A DNA stretch of 64,000 bases from Acanthochromis polyacanthus (Eukaryota; Chordata; Actinopteri; Pomacentridae): the NCBI RefSeq assembly GCF_021347895.1, contig NC_067119.1, positions 4,600,534-4,664,533 on the forward strand, in the 5' to 3' direction. The position numbers were made by a program, and so were the translations under genes. This document shows, in pieces, positions 1 through 13,250 of this stretch. Under the pieces are notes generated by a model, which was not told the origin of the DNA, searched no databases, and was given only the letters and a program-made list of their open reading frames with translations. Numbering within the stretch: position 1 is the stretch's first letter; every line of letters begins with the position of its first letter.

Positions 1-807
1 GACCTGTGGTGACCCCGGCGTACAAGTGTGCGGGTAAGTTCAACAGCCTCTCCAGGAAAAAGCCGTTCATGGCAAGAAGACACTAATTAAGGTAACACGG
101 GCAGCTAAGTCCCACCAGTGTAGCACACAGTTGGAGTGTATACTGAACCTTGTCATGTAGGTCACTTCGGAGCTTTTAGCAAAGCTATGCATATTAATGG
201 ACTCTGCCGCAGCAGTCGCAGCCTCGCCGCTCGTGGGGGGTTTTGTGTACTGAATGTGGGGCTGTTTTCTGAAACATATGCAATGCAAATTGAGATTACG
301 GCTGGTTACAGTTAGCATAGTCCCCGTGGCGTTTTTAGCCATAAGAAAAATAAGAGCACATGATGCCGGAAGTATTAGAAGCCAGCCATGGATGACATAA
401 TTACAGTAGGAGAGGTGCAGAGACATGCCCATATGCTCAGTGATATGAAAACACATCTGCCACTTGATTGACAACCAGATGAATTTTGGGTTTGTGCACC
501 GGTTGCATGTTTTTTACCTGAACATCATGTAACTAGTGGAGTGCATGCTGAAAACATAGGCCACACGGTTTCACTTTCACACTTCAGTCTTTTGGTTTGA
601 GAAATCATGCAGTAACACAGATGGATGTGAGTGAGTCAGGAAGCTTCAAACTGACTCCTGATGATGTCTAATGTGCAAAAATAAATTTATCTTCAACATT
701 TTGCTGCAAGAACCTCATTGGGGAAATGGTTTCTGATAAAGAGAAGCCATCTAAATTTACCAGTCACATTTCTGAGACAGGCATGAACCCAATTTTCAGA
801 AAGTTAG
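1..807. other. Unassigned sequence, no gene recognised
   Basis: No recognisable gene or transposon. A minus-strand open frame of about 135 codons (67-474) starts with ATG, but it shows no familiar domain and no splice or repeat context. The sequence includes words such as gcatattaatgg and a locally GC-richer patch near 205-245. It could be a conserved noncoding block; I cannot tell without comparison to another genome. Confidence 0.4.
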
Positions 808-1186
808 AAGCTTGGTTTTCTAATCATCAATGAGCCTTTCAACACCATTAGCTAACACAATGTAGCATTAGAACACAGAAGTGATGGTTGCTGGAAATGT
901 TCCTCTGTACCCCTATGGAGATATTACATTAAAAATCAGTCATTTCCAGTTTGACAGCCCCATTTATTGTAATGATGGTGTCCCTCAAGGCTCCATTTTG
1001 GGCCCCTTTTTATTCTATACCCTGCTCTTCCATTAAAAATCAACCGTTTCCAGCTAGGATAGTCATTTACCACATTAACAATGTCCAGACTGGATTTATC
1101 ATTCATTTAATGTTAACTTCATTGAAAAAAAATGCTTAGCTTTCAAAAATATGAATATTTCTAAGTGACCCAAAACTCTTGAAAGG
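808..1186. mobile_element. Truncated copy of a TA-flanked, Tc1/mariner-like MITE family
   Basis: Matches the body of the complete element at 4403-5461 (for example gagcctttcaacaccatt, the tccctcaaggctcc stretch, and the degraded terminal acccaaaactcttgaa). The left terminal repeat is missing. It keeps an uninterrupted cattaacaatgtcc at about 1074-1087, the empty site of the TTAA element nested in the 4403-5461 copy. Non-autonomous; no coding capacity. Confidence 0.7.
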
Positions 1187-1431
1187 TGTCCAAAGTCTTG
1201 CAGAAACAGAAACTAGTACAGACAAACCTGTAGAGTTATAGTTATGTTGCATGTACAGTAAGTAACAGAAGTTATGGATAAATGGCATCCTTTATGACGA
1301 ATACAAGTTCCCAGAAGTTTTGAGGCTCACCTTACATACTTAGAAAGTAATAATCTACCTGGTCAACATTTTATATGTTAAACATAATAAGCAATATGCA
1401 TTCCCTGAGGAAATGTCTGTCACCATAACTC

Positions 1432-2490
1432 TGCACATAAATGTGTTTTTGCATATTAGTATGCAGGAGTTAGAAATGTTTGGATATGCTTCATAAAATA
1501 GATGACCAAAAACTTTAATTGTTTTTAATCAGGAATTTTCCATGTATATCATGTATATCATGATAAAAATTCAAGTTTCGTTTAGATGTTTTCTATGATT
1601 TATGGCCTTATAACGTCATTATAATGCACAGAATAAATGTTCTACTTCTAGTCATACTTGTGTTGTTTCCATAAAGATGCAGAACTTTATATTGCTGTAA
1701 AAAAATGAGCCTTCAGTGACTTATGAGCTTTAACAAACCTAGCATCATCATTTTCGCATATTTAATCAACACGTCAACTTTTCCAACTGAAAAAAGTGTT
1801 TAAACCCACAGTAATATAGTATTTATGTATAATTTTCATTATGGAATATTTCATTGTTGTATGTTTTAGGTTTATTTTTCATGTGCGAACGTGCATAAAA
1901 ATGGACGCCACTCAGGAATCAGTACTTTGACATGACAGCACTGTTACAGATGCAGGATGTGAGTCAGAATCTGCACATAAATGTGGTTTTGCATGCTAGC
2001 ATGCAGGAGTGGGAAACTTTTGGATATGCCTACTTCATGTAATAGATGTTAAATACTTTGTCTTTAATCAGGAATTTTGCATAACACCTGTGGGAAAAAA
2101 TATGTATAAGTTGATACAAGTTCAAGTTTCATCTTGCCTTTTTCTATGATTTATGGCCTTATAACTTTACTATAAGGCACAGAATACATTTTCTACTTCT
2201 AGTCATAGTTGTGCTGTTTCTGTAAAGGTTTAGGAGTCATAGTGAGTGAAAATAAAAGAGTTTTAATTAACCTAGCATTATCATTTTTTGCACGTTTTAT
2301 ACAGAAAAGCGTTAAAATCCACAGTAATGTAGTTTTTCTGAATAATTTTCATTGTTGCTGTATGTCTTAAGTTTCTTTTTCCATGTACGAATTTGCACGA
2401 AAGTGGACGCCACTCAGTAATCAGCACTTTGACATTACAGCACCCTAATTGATGCAAGACATGAGTCAGAAATGTGCCATAAATCTGCAC
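1432..2490. repeat. Two tandem copies of a ~540 bp repeat unit
   Basis: Copy 1 (about 1432-1970) and copy 2 (about 1971-2490) share the same landmarks in order: ctgcacataaatgtg, tttatggccttataac, tctacttctagtcata, catttttgcacg-like and tggacgccactca. Divergence is substantial. Related fragments lie at 40855-41050 and near 47470 (atgagcctac motif), so the unit belongs to a dispersed family. No coding frame. Confidence 0.75.
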
Positions 2491-4402
2491 ACAAAGCTGC
2501 TCATCAGGTGTCACACGACTGCCAGTGTAATCCACGGCGTCTTGTTGTGCGGCTGCCTCTTCCCTGATCTCCGTCGGTTCGGCGGCGTACATGTGGCGCC
2601 GATCTTCAGCAGAGCCTCACAAATCGTCTGCCGCCGCGTCAGTCAAGCCTTGTTTACAGATACCCGGCATCCTCTCCCCTCCTCGCTTGGCTGCGTCGCC
2701 CGCGAAAGTCGACCCGGGGACGTGTGATGTACATCATCGGTAATCAGATAAGTTGGGTACCATCCTCCTGCTTTCTCTCCAGAACAACATGTCCACTGAA
2801 CTGAAAGCCAGAGTGCAACTGTCACATTAGCAGCCAGGGAGCACTCAGTGCGCTGCATGCCTGGTAAACAAAACCCCCCGAAAGATGTTTTGCATGACAG
2901 ACAGACTGACGGCTCTTTCAGGCGAGTCCAGGGCGACGCCGAAAAAAGAGCCGCCACCCTCTCCTCTCTGTTGTCGGTTGAAACTCTTTAACCAATTAAA
3001 ATGGCAGAGCGGGGCGCTGCGTTTGAATATGCATGACAGAATGTTGCATTTTTGTGGGAAAAAAAAAACGGGGCCGAAACCGCTAATTACGTGGTCAACA
3101 GTCTATCGCCGAGCAGTTCTACCTTCTATTTAATTTGCACATGAAAATGTCCCCTCTCATGACGGCGACCTGCATTTTTGATCTGGCGTCGGTTTGTGCG
3201 CCGCTTTCAAGTGCGCCGCTTTAATGAGGCATTTCATATTCACTGAAAGGGATTCTGTCAAAGAAATGTGATAAAACCTCACCGATCCCGGCGAACTGTT
3301 GTTTGTCGCTTTTTATAATGAGCCGCGGCCTCGTTAGATTTGCTTCCCTCGTAGATCATAATGGAGTCGTCACAGTTTCCCACCTCCCCACAGCTATGTT
3401 CTCCCGCGGAGGCGACGCTCGGCGCTTAAATCCGCCACTTGATGAGTTTTCGCTCTGAGCACTCTGGCAAAGTTGGACAATTATTTTTCGAATCCGTGGG
3501 CTCGCAGGGTGGCGAACGCGACGGAGACGGCCAATTATGGAATGTGATTTATTAAAACGCTAAAAAGCTGCGTTTGTGATGTTGTCGGAGGTGTTTGTGG
3601 AACTAGTTTGTGATCAGTAAACGCAGCACTGATGTAAATTACGAGTACAGTCAATCAGCGCAGCTCCTCGACCACAGGGCTTCCCGCTGCCCAGCTGGAA
3701 CTCCAAAAGCCTTCTTTTCTGTTTCCGAGGTACGAAGAGGAGGGGGAGAAAAAATTCCAGTCAGACCCTGCGCCGCTTGCCAAAAACACTGCTCATCCAA
3801 AGTCATTTGCAGCAAAGTCCATTATCATCATCACTTGTGGTGATGAATTCCCTATGATGGTGGCAGGCCCGCAGCAGCCTCCACTCATAATGACATTCTG
3901 CTCTTGTTGGCAGTCACTCCCCATCAGATGGCTCGTTCCCAGCAGCCAGCGTGTCAGACAGAGCACACACACAACACTGGGCCGGGGCCCCAACGCCGGC
4001 AAACGGGGGGGACAACGGGAACGGAGCTTGAAAGGCGGGACTTGGTTTGTGGAAAAGGCCACAGTGTTCCGTCTCGTCAGCATGTTGCTTTTAATGTAAT
4101 CATCTGTGACATTCTGATAGAAATATGTTCAGCTGCGGCGCCTTTCATGTCTTTTTAAAGCGCTTACACTCACTGGCATAGAAACAGGAATGTGTTAAAC
4201 AACTAACTCAAGGTTTTTGGTTGGTCAAATCAGCGTAAATATGATCCCGTGGTATGATGGTAGATGACTAGTTCGTGGAGTCTGTCTTGCCCTAAGTCTA
4301 CTGGCACAGATATAAATGAAGCAGCAACAAAACAAACTTTAGCCGCAACAGTAGACATTTTAGTTGACAAAATGTATTTCACTTTTGGTGTCTTTAAATG
4401 TA
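2491..4402. other. GC-richer gene-free block; possible conserved noncoding cluster
   Basis: No ORF with a recognisable domain. Composition switches to clearly higher GC than the flanks, with interspersed tgcatgacag, ttaatgaggc and cctcgttagattt type words and little repeat content. The short frames on both strands overlap each other and look incidental. By inference this resembles conserved noncoding DNA of a developmental-gene neighbourhood, but it could be old non-repetitive intergenic DNA. Confidence 0.3.
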
Positions 4403-4798
4403 CACTACAGTTCAAAAGTTCAGGGTCACCCAGACAATTTCATGTTTTCCATGAAAACACACTTTTATCCATGTGCTAACATAACTGCACAAGAGTTTTC
4501 TAATCATGAATGAGCCTTTCAACACCATTAGCTAACACAATGTAGCATTAGAACACAGGAGTGATGGTTGCTGGAAATGTTCTTCTGTATCCCTATGGAG
4601 ATATTCCATTAGAAATCAGCCATTTCCAGTTTGACATCAAATGTAGGTTCATTTAGCCGAGTATTTTTCGACTGCAGCCCCATTAATTGTAATGTTGGTG
4701 TCCCTCAAGGCTCCATTTTGGGCCCCTTTTTATTCTATACACTGCTGTTCCATTAAAAATCAACCATTTCCAGCTACAATAGTCATTTACCACATTAA

Positions 4799-5343
4799 CC
4801 CTTTAAGCTTCAGTCAGTTCCAGCCGTTTTTAGTACAAAAAATCGCTAATATTCTATTTTTAAGTAAAAAAAATGACGAAAAATACAGGGAATATTGGAC
4901 GCACATCGCGAGGTGGATTTCCTTGAAAACGACCGATTCGGGGATTTTATACCGACTTCAGGACATGTTTTGGACAAAATAGTTTACTGGCTTGTGTTGT
5001 CTGGATGTAAAAGGTTGGATTATGGCCGTTTTTTGTGGAATCTTTTTTTCTGTGTGTAATAATAAACCCGGAAATGTGAGTCGCGCTGTGTGTGTTGAAG
5101 CCGTGTATAGAGAACGGATGGATGAATATTTGTTTTTGTCGGACAAATGTGTTTTTCTCACCCGCTGTGGTAATCACATCTGAAAGTGGTTTATACCGGC
5201 GGATTCATGAGAATCTAAGCTTTCCATCGGCGTATAGTGTTTGTATAATCGGGTTTGCAGCCGTCGGACATTCTTGAAATTCCTATGCAAATTAGTAGGT
5301 GTACCGCCGGCGGTACACCTACGACGCACTGAAGCGTAAAGGG
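4799..5343. mobile_element. Nested piggyBac-like MITE with TTAA target duplication
   Basis: Termini CCCTTTAAGCTTCAGT and (reverse complement of the right end) CCCTTTACGCTTCAGTG are inverted repeats. They are flanked by TTAA at 4795-4798 and 5344-5347. The paralogous host sequence at about 1074-1087 has a single TTAA at the same point, so it is an empty site. TTAA duplication and CCCT-type ends are the hallmark of piggyBac-superfamily elements. Short frames inside show no transposase signature. Confidence 0.85.
5295..5322. repeat. 28 bp perfect palindrome
   Basis: Arms gtaggtgtaccgcc and ggcggtacacctac are exact reverse complements with no spacer. It lies 21 bp inside the right end of the nested TTAA element, so it may be a subterminal transposase-binding or folding feature. 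Confidence 0.9.
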
Positions 5344-5463
5344 TTAACAATGTCCAGACTGGATTTCTGATTAATGTAATGTTATCTTCATTTAAAAAAA
5401 TATGCTTTTCTTCCAAAAATAAAGACATTTCTAAGTGACCCCAAACTTTTGAATGGTAGTGTA

Positions 5464-6899
5464 GGAGAAGTATCAGAGTAGATGGATAGATGCAAAATGT
5501 GCTATTAATCCAGTTATATAGATACAAATAAATGGCTTTTCTGTGTAAAATCAACCAAAACCAGCAAACGTTCCACCCTGACCTCCTCAGAATCATCTGC
5601 AGTGGCTTTGGTGTATTCAGTGAGGGTTTTGCCTTCATGCTAGGAGTGTTTTTGTGCTTGTTGGTGGATCCATATTTCACACTTTTGAATTAGCTTTAGT
5701 TCTGTTTAGACATAGCATCAGATTACATACCTGCAGTTCGAGGACGACTTTGACAGATGTGTATTAATCTCTTAGTTGGATGCTTCCCAGATGAGTGTTT
5801 GACAATCTGAAGTATAAAAAGAGGCGTTGAGTGCCTGAAGTTCCCTACAAGTAAAAGGCAGACACAGCGATGAGCTTCCTTGGTTTCACTGCTCGACTAA
5901 ATTAAGGGCGATGTCCCATGAAGACAAATGTAAGGTGGAGCTGCGGAGCCAATAATATTTAAAGCAGCATGCGACTAAAGTCATCACTTCAGAAATAAAA
6001 CCGTGGTCACGGCGGGTTCGCTCGCTTCGGCGGTAAAACAGCTCAGGAATTACAAACAAGGCAGAGATGTGGAACCAGCTGCCTAAATGTCGCCTTTAAA
6101 ATCATCTCCAGAGAAAACTTAAGCGTTTAAAGCAACAAACGCAACTATGTTTGCTAGTTTTTGCAAACGCTGTTGCTCTGAACTGCATGACACCGTCTTG
6201 TGAGTATAAAAGGGAGTTTAACCCTGAAATTATAAGGTATTTCCATTTCAAGACAGCACAAAACTTAACAAATATTCTCTAATCAACTCAGACACCCCTA
6301 CAATTGTCTTTTTTAAAGTTTAGAATACATGAGTGGTCCTGAAATGTCTGCCTGAACAGTTTTAGAATCACAATCGACCGCAGATCTGAAGCATCCAGCT
6401 CTGGGACCAGGGACACTCGGAGAAATAACACAGGGGCAAACAGAGTGAATGTAATGCAATAACGGTATACATATTAAATGTAAAGGTGTACATTAGTGTA
6501 CATTTTTGCATTCTGCTTTTTGCTCTGCTTTGGTCTCCACCAGCCCCCGAGGAAAAACATATTTACTTATTTGTTTATTTATTTAACCTTTATTTTACCA
6601 GGAAGTCCCTTGAGATTAAAAATCTCTTTTCTGTCCGTTTAGCTGGTAGATGTCCCACCTCTAATTTAATCTAACTTCATTTGGTGCTAGGAACACAGAC
6701 TACAGTGGTTTCATTGGTTGTTTTGAAAGCAACAATGAAACTGAAATAAATGCGTTTTTATCAATCAAAAAAGAATTAATTTGCATTACAAATTAATTAC
6801 ACTTGACATTTGTTCTGCACTGATTTTGCTATTTTAGGCCACAGACATATTGTATGAACCACAAAAGCAAATATTACATATGCCACTGTAGTAACGCTA
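5464..6899. other. Unassigned intergenic sequence with a short LINE-tail-like fragment
   Basis: No gene recognised. The stretch around 6559-6640 (ttatttaacctttatttta, then gagattaaaaatctctttt) resembles a widespread fish retroelement 3' tail that I know from memory; this is weak evidence. The rest is AT-rich and featureless to me. Confidence 0.35.
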
Positions 6900-7060
6900 T
6901 CCTAGCTGATCCTGACTTGATTTAACAAATGTGCATTGGCTGGAGGTCATTGAGCACCATAGAAGTCTTTGTCATGGTGCCCCTTTGCTAGCTAAACCCC
7001 CACAGTGCTCTCTGCTTGCTAACATGGAACAGAGCGCCTTTTTTGGTCGCTATAATATTA
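6900..7060. repeat. Fragment of a dispersed repeat family
   Basis: Carries tggctggaggtcatt and agtctttgtcatggtgccc. Both recur at 19860-19890 and 20230-20290, and the second occurs in inverse orientation inside the tandem units at 8600-9440. It is therefore one piece of a family spread over the window in both orientations. No coding content. Confidence 0.65.
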
Positions 7061-8399
7061 AAGCGTAAGAGGCAACCAGGTAGTATAGCTCTTCTACAAT
7101 ATATGGAAGTGTGTATTATTTGTGAAAATAGTATCCAATTGGACTTCTAGATACCAAAAATTTAAATGATACATCAAAAAAACTTGATTGGGGCATCATG
7201 AATATATTTTGTTGCTTAACCAGAACCAGAGTGTTGGCAAATTGTAAAACATTTTTATCTATGTATGTTTGTTATTTTTGGTATTTGTATGATTGTTGTG
7301 TAAGAACACGGTTGGGTAAAGGGCAACAGGTTTTTAGCATGCTTTTACTTTTTAACAAAGTTAAGGTTGTAAGGAAACAATAAATCCTGTCAGTGATGCT
7401 GTTTCAGTCCCATAATGATAACTAATTTACTGGTAATATAACAAATGCTCATTAATAAATAACAATAAAAGTGCACAATATCAAGACCGTATCGCCTTCT
7501 TCTTGGGGATGACAAAGAAAGACGGACTCGCAAGAAAAAAGAAGAAATCCTGGGAGGTGCACAGCAAGATGGCTGAAGGTGACTCTAAGCCCGAGCCTAT
7601 CGGGGGACTCGGTAAACAAGAGGCCTGGCAAGCTCGGCGCTCGGCTGTTGACAACTGGTGATGGTGACCAGGTGGGATATGTTATCCTAACAGTCTGGAA
7701 CTCTTGTGAATTATTTGCTGATAGATATAAACAGCTGTTATTCTTGGTAATGGAAAGCAATTAGAAACATCTGCATACTTGGCTGTGAGCGATGCCTCCG
7801 AGTGGCGGCCGTGGCTCCCAGGTGCCGCTGGGAAATAATTACATCATCAGGACGGGGGCCGGTGCTGGAGGACTGCTAGTGATCTGTGAAGAGCAAGAAG
7901 AAGAAGAGGGACACATTTAAACCACTGTTTCTTTACCTGAGACAAAATGGACACTTAACCTTCTTCATTTTGTTCGATTTTTGTCTAATGTTTGGTGGCA
8001 CTGGCTGGAAATTCTGTATCTTTGATCCAAAGCCTTGAACCATTCAGACCTCACAGTATCAGTTTATGTGAGGAAAATGGGCACGAGTTCTTTTATTCTT
8101 GTGTATCAAATAGAAAACCAATTCATAATCTAGGAGATCTTAATTAATGTCATCTAAACCCCCTCATTATATCAACTAGGAATTAAAAGACAGTCCAAAA
8201 TTTACTTTCATTTTCACTCTTTAAGTTGTTTTTGTATTTTATTTTATCAGGTGAAGCATAAAAGTCTTTACGAACCATGAATGACAGCAAGTTATGATTG
8301 ATTAGAGTCAACTGTATTTTTTTTAAATGTCTCTTGTTAAACCCTTTCTGACATTCGGAGACACAGAAGAAGATATTGCATGTGGAGCTAAGGACTCTT
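7061..8399. other. Unassigned sequence
   Basis: No supported gene. A patch at about 7480-7870 is GC-richer (gggactcggtaaacaagagg, tggcggccgtggctcccagg) and could be conserved noncoding DNA or an isolated exon. Neither strand gives a recognisable domain, and no paired splice sites are evident. Confidence 0.3.
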
Positions 8400-9617
8400 G
8401 AATATCACGATACGAGAAATTTGGTAGTCCGCACCAATATCCCTTTCGACGCCAGAACTAAAAATAAATCCATGAAATAGACATATTTCAACATCAACTC
8501 TTGGAAAAATCCTGGAATGAAGCTTTAAATGATAAAAAAGACATTACGTTAAATTAAAACAATATTGAATCAAAAAACTCCAACTTCTTAAAGGTGACTA
8601 AAAAGGGGCACCATGACAAAGACTTCTGTTGTGGTTAATGGGTTCCGGTCAGGACTTTTGTTCTCAAGATAAGGTGGACCTTCTTGGATGATGTTCCTGA
8701 TGAAAAGAAGTGTATTTTGCAAAGAAAGTTACATGAATGTAATGTTGGTTATACTTTACTCAGATTAATGACTAATGGATTATTGATTGTTAACGCTATC
8801 AACTACCAATTAAGAAAACTGTATAAACTTTACATCTCTAGTTGGTCTGAATCTCCATAAGTTAAACCACAGTGTTGGAAATATAATAAACAATACCCTA
8901 AGGTAGCGCTGTGGAAGACAAAAAAAAAAAAATCCATGAAATAGACATCTTTCAACATGAACTTTTGGAAAAATCCTGTGATGGAGCTTCAAAGTGATTA
9001 AAAAGACATGACTGTAAATTAAAACAATATTACATCGACAAAAAAACCCAACACCTTCTTAATGGTGACTACAAATGGGCACCACGACAAAGATCTTTGC
9101 TGTGTTTAATGATGTTCCTGATGAAAACAAGCCAATTTTGCAAAGAGAGTCACATGAGTGTGACAACTGTTTTACGGAATAATGTTGGCTGTACTTTACT
9201 TAGATTAACGACGAATGGATTATTGATCGTGAACGCAATACGAGAAATTTGGCAGTCAGTACCAATATCAATTTCAATACCACAATAAAAAATAAATCTA
9301 TGAAACAGATATATTTCAACGTCAACTATTGGAAAAACCTGTGATAGAGCTTTTAAGTCATAAAAAACAGGATTCAATCATTTAAAATAATACTACACTG
9401 AAAAAACTCAACTTCTTAATGGGGCACCACGACAAAGACTTCTGTTGCAGTTAATGGGTTCCATCCAGGGCTCCAGTTCTCAAGATCAGTCAGACTAATT
9501 TTGCAAAGAAAATCATGTAAATCTGAGTGAAAAAAAAATTAGAAAACCGATCAGGATATGGAATAATCTTCACTGTACATCATTCACGTTCACAGATAGT
9601 GGACTATTGATGTGTTA

Positions 9618-9830
9618 CACACGTGGACAAAATTGTTGGTACCCCTCAGTTAAAGAAGGAAAAACCCACAATTCTCACTGAAATCACTTGAAACTCACAA
9701 AAGTAACAATAAATAAAAATTTATTGAAAATTAAATAATCAAAATCAGCCATCACTTTTGAATTGTTGATTAACATAATTATTTAAAAAAACAAACTAAT
9801 GAAATAGGGCTGGACAAAAATGATGGTACC
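9618..9830. repeat. Left terminal inverted repeat of Tc1 copy 1
   Basis: 213 bp, inverted with respect to 11040-11252. The outer direct repeat is near the tip and the inner one (ends tgatggtacc) is at 9812-9830. These pairs are the expected transposase binding sites of IR/DR elements. Confidence 0.92.
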
Positions 9831-9836
9831 CATAAC

Positions 9837-10973
<1,137 letters not shown>

Positions 10974-11039
10974 TCAATTAAATGACACACCTGAGTTAAT
11001 CATGTCACTCTGGTCAAATAGTTTTCAATCTTTTATAGC

Positions 11040-11252
11040 GGTACCATCATTTTTGTCCAGGCCTGTTTCATTAGTTTGTTTTTTTAAATAATTATGTTAA
11101 TCAACAATTCAAAAGTAATGGCTGTTTTTGATTATTTAATTTTCAATAAATTTTTATTTATTGTTACTTTTGTGAGTTTCAAGTGATTTCAGTGAGAATT
11201 GTGGGTTTTTCCTTCTTTAACTGAGGGGTACCAACAATTTTGTCCACGTGTG
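11040..11252. repeat. Right terminal inverted repeat of Tc1 copy 1
   Basis: 213 bp. It begins ggtaccatcatttttgtcc and ends with the outer repeat and CCACGTGTG. It pairs with 9618-9830. Confidence 0.92.
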
Positions 11253-11385
11253 TAATTAAAGAAAACTGTTTAAAACTAGCATCCCCAGTTGGAACACAAC
11301 AGCATTACAGTCTGAATCTGCAGAAGTTATAACATAGTGTTGGAAATATGATAAATAATACCCTAAGCTAGCGCTGTGTAGAAGG

Positions 11386-12549
11386 CAACCAAGGCCTCAA
11401 AACAAACTCCAACAAACATTACAAAGGCAAGAAAGGCACAGATTTTTATCAAAATTCCCCATTTTGCCTCTCATAGACTTTAAAAAGACAAAATTACTGT
11501 TATTAAATTGAACCTTTAGAGGTCTTAAAGATGAGTTTTGCTGGACTAACACCATATAATGTTGTAGCACGCTGCAAGATAAACACGACGGAGCATCTGA
11601 AGTGTTGCCAAATAAAAATATCAGCAACAACCGTCTGACATTCTAACATATTTATTCAGCGACGAGATGAAGTTGGGCATCACTGGCAGCGTCAACCCGA
11701 CAGGTGCAACCTGACAAACCTGATCAGCATTCCCCAATATCATGGAGCATCTGCAGCCCCAGTAAATCCACACATTGGGCCATAAAGACGGATAAAATGA
11801 CGTGTTAATTTAAAAAGTTGTAAATTTGAGCCGTGCAGACGTGTCGGGGATTCAAAATAAACTCACTTTGTTAAACTGTCCTCTCACCGAACGGTCTGAA
11901 GCTCAGGCTGCTCTGGACAGACGCACACAAACACGCTTAGAAACACGAACACGCTTAGAAACACGTACACCCACAGCCCAAGACAGCAGACATTTGTTAT
12001 GGTGCTAATTAATTCTGTTTTCCAACGGACATAAAAGATCCGTCTCCCTCACTCTGATATTCTCTTTAGTCTCAGTTCACTTTTAGGCTGTTCAGTGAAA
12101 CTTTCCTAAATTCACAAGAAAACCTGAGTCAGAAACTGTAAATAAAAGATACTCACAGTCACCTTGGAACAGCATCTTTGTAGTTTATTTGGAGTTTACT
12201 TCCTGCTTTGTTATGACTGTATTTTTGGCAGCTAAAGACGTTATCCTTCGTCAACTATTCCTACTAGTCCAAACATTTATCCACATCTTAAACAGAATGT
12301 TAAAAAGAAAAAACAACACAAAACTTGAACTTCTTGAGCCATTTTTTGTTGTTTGTTTGTTTTACGTACATGAGAAGAATAGGATTGAAGTGATGAACTT
12401 TTAGGTTTAATTGCAGTTTGTTTGTTTTTTTGGACAATTCACTGCTAAATTGCTAAATTACAGAAAATAACTCATAAAATTACTTAAAGAAAGTTGTAAG
12501 AAATGTGTTAACTGTAAAACAAAATGGGCAAAAAATAATCGTGAAAACA
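11386..12549. other. Unassigned intergenic sequence
   Basis: No gene recognised. A short direct repeat (acgcttagaaacacg, twice at about 11933-11963) is the only local structure I see. Short frames lack any domain. Confidence 0.35.
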
Positions 12550-13250
12550 TCAGTTAAAGCGTAAATATTTTTATTAATGCTGATTCATTCTTTTACAATG
12601 TGTGACTAAAATCTGAGCTAATAAATATTTTACAGATATTCACATTTGTTAAAAGATAAATTGGTAAAATATAATTTGTTTGTTATTTCTAAGTAAAATT
12701 ATTGGAAAAAGTAATAATTTACACATTCAATGTAATTTAAAAAAATCAAAAACAGACAGTTTGTTCCTTTACCATGTGTAAATGTTTATATTTAATTCAG
12801 AAAAAAGTATATATTTGCTGTCATTTGAAAGAAAAGAAAAAAAAGAAAAATAGAAATTAAATAGAAATTACACTTTCACTGTAAAAAACAAACAAACAAA
12901 CATCCAAAACAATCTGTAGTTTTAAAAATAGCATTTTTTTCTTTTACAGTGTGTGGATATTTTCTTGTATTTAGTTCAGGAAAAAAATGTACATATTTGC
13001 TGTTTGAAAGAAAAGTTGTGCAAACTAAGGTTAAAAAATGTTAGTTTTACAGATTTATTGCAAATAAATAAAATTCATTTAAAAAATAGTAATTTGGTCC
13101 CTTAGAGTGTGTGGATATTTTCCTGTATGTAATTCAGCGAAAATAGAATTATTTTACATTATTATTTACCGTTATTTTCACCATTTTATTAGTTTTCTAA
13201 CGGTATAGTTTTCCATATATATGTACTTTTTCGTGGCATCCTTGCTTCTG
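12550..13250. repeat. AT-rich degenerate repeat, ~190 bp periodic
   Basis: Very AT-rich. A motif of the form ttta(c/g)a(g/a)tgtgt followed by ttgtatttaattcag and gctgtttgaaagaaaag recurs at about 12770, 12945 and 13100. This suggests an old tandem duplication. Not coding. Confidence 0.45.

Larger units (their letters stand above)
4403..5461. mobile_element. MITE with CACTAC terminal inverted repeats and TA target site
   Basis: The left end CACTACAGTTCAAAAGTT and the reverse complement of the right end, CACTACCATTCAAAAGTT, form an inverted repeat. TA dinucleotides flank both ends (4401-4402 and 5462-5463). The TA target and end structure point to a Tc1/mariner-superfamily non-autonomous element. 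Truncated relatives lie at 808-1186 and 14789-15118. A second element is nested inside at 4799-5343. No transposase frame. Confidence 0.8.

Noticed and set aside
67..474. 135-codon minus-strand ORF as a gene
   Set aside because: No recognisable domain, no splice context and no coding-like pattern; kept as unassigned.
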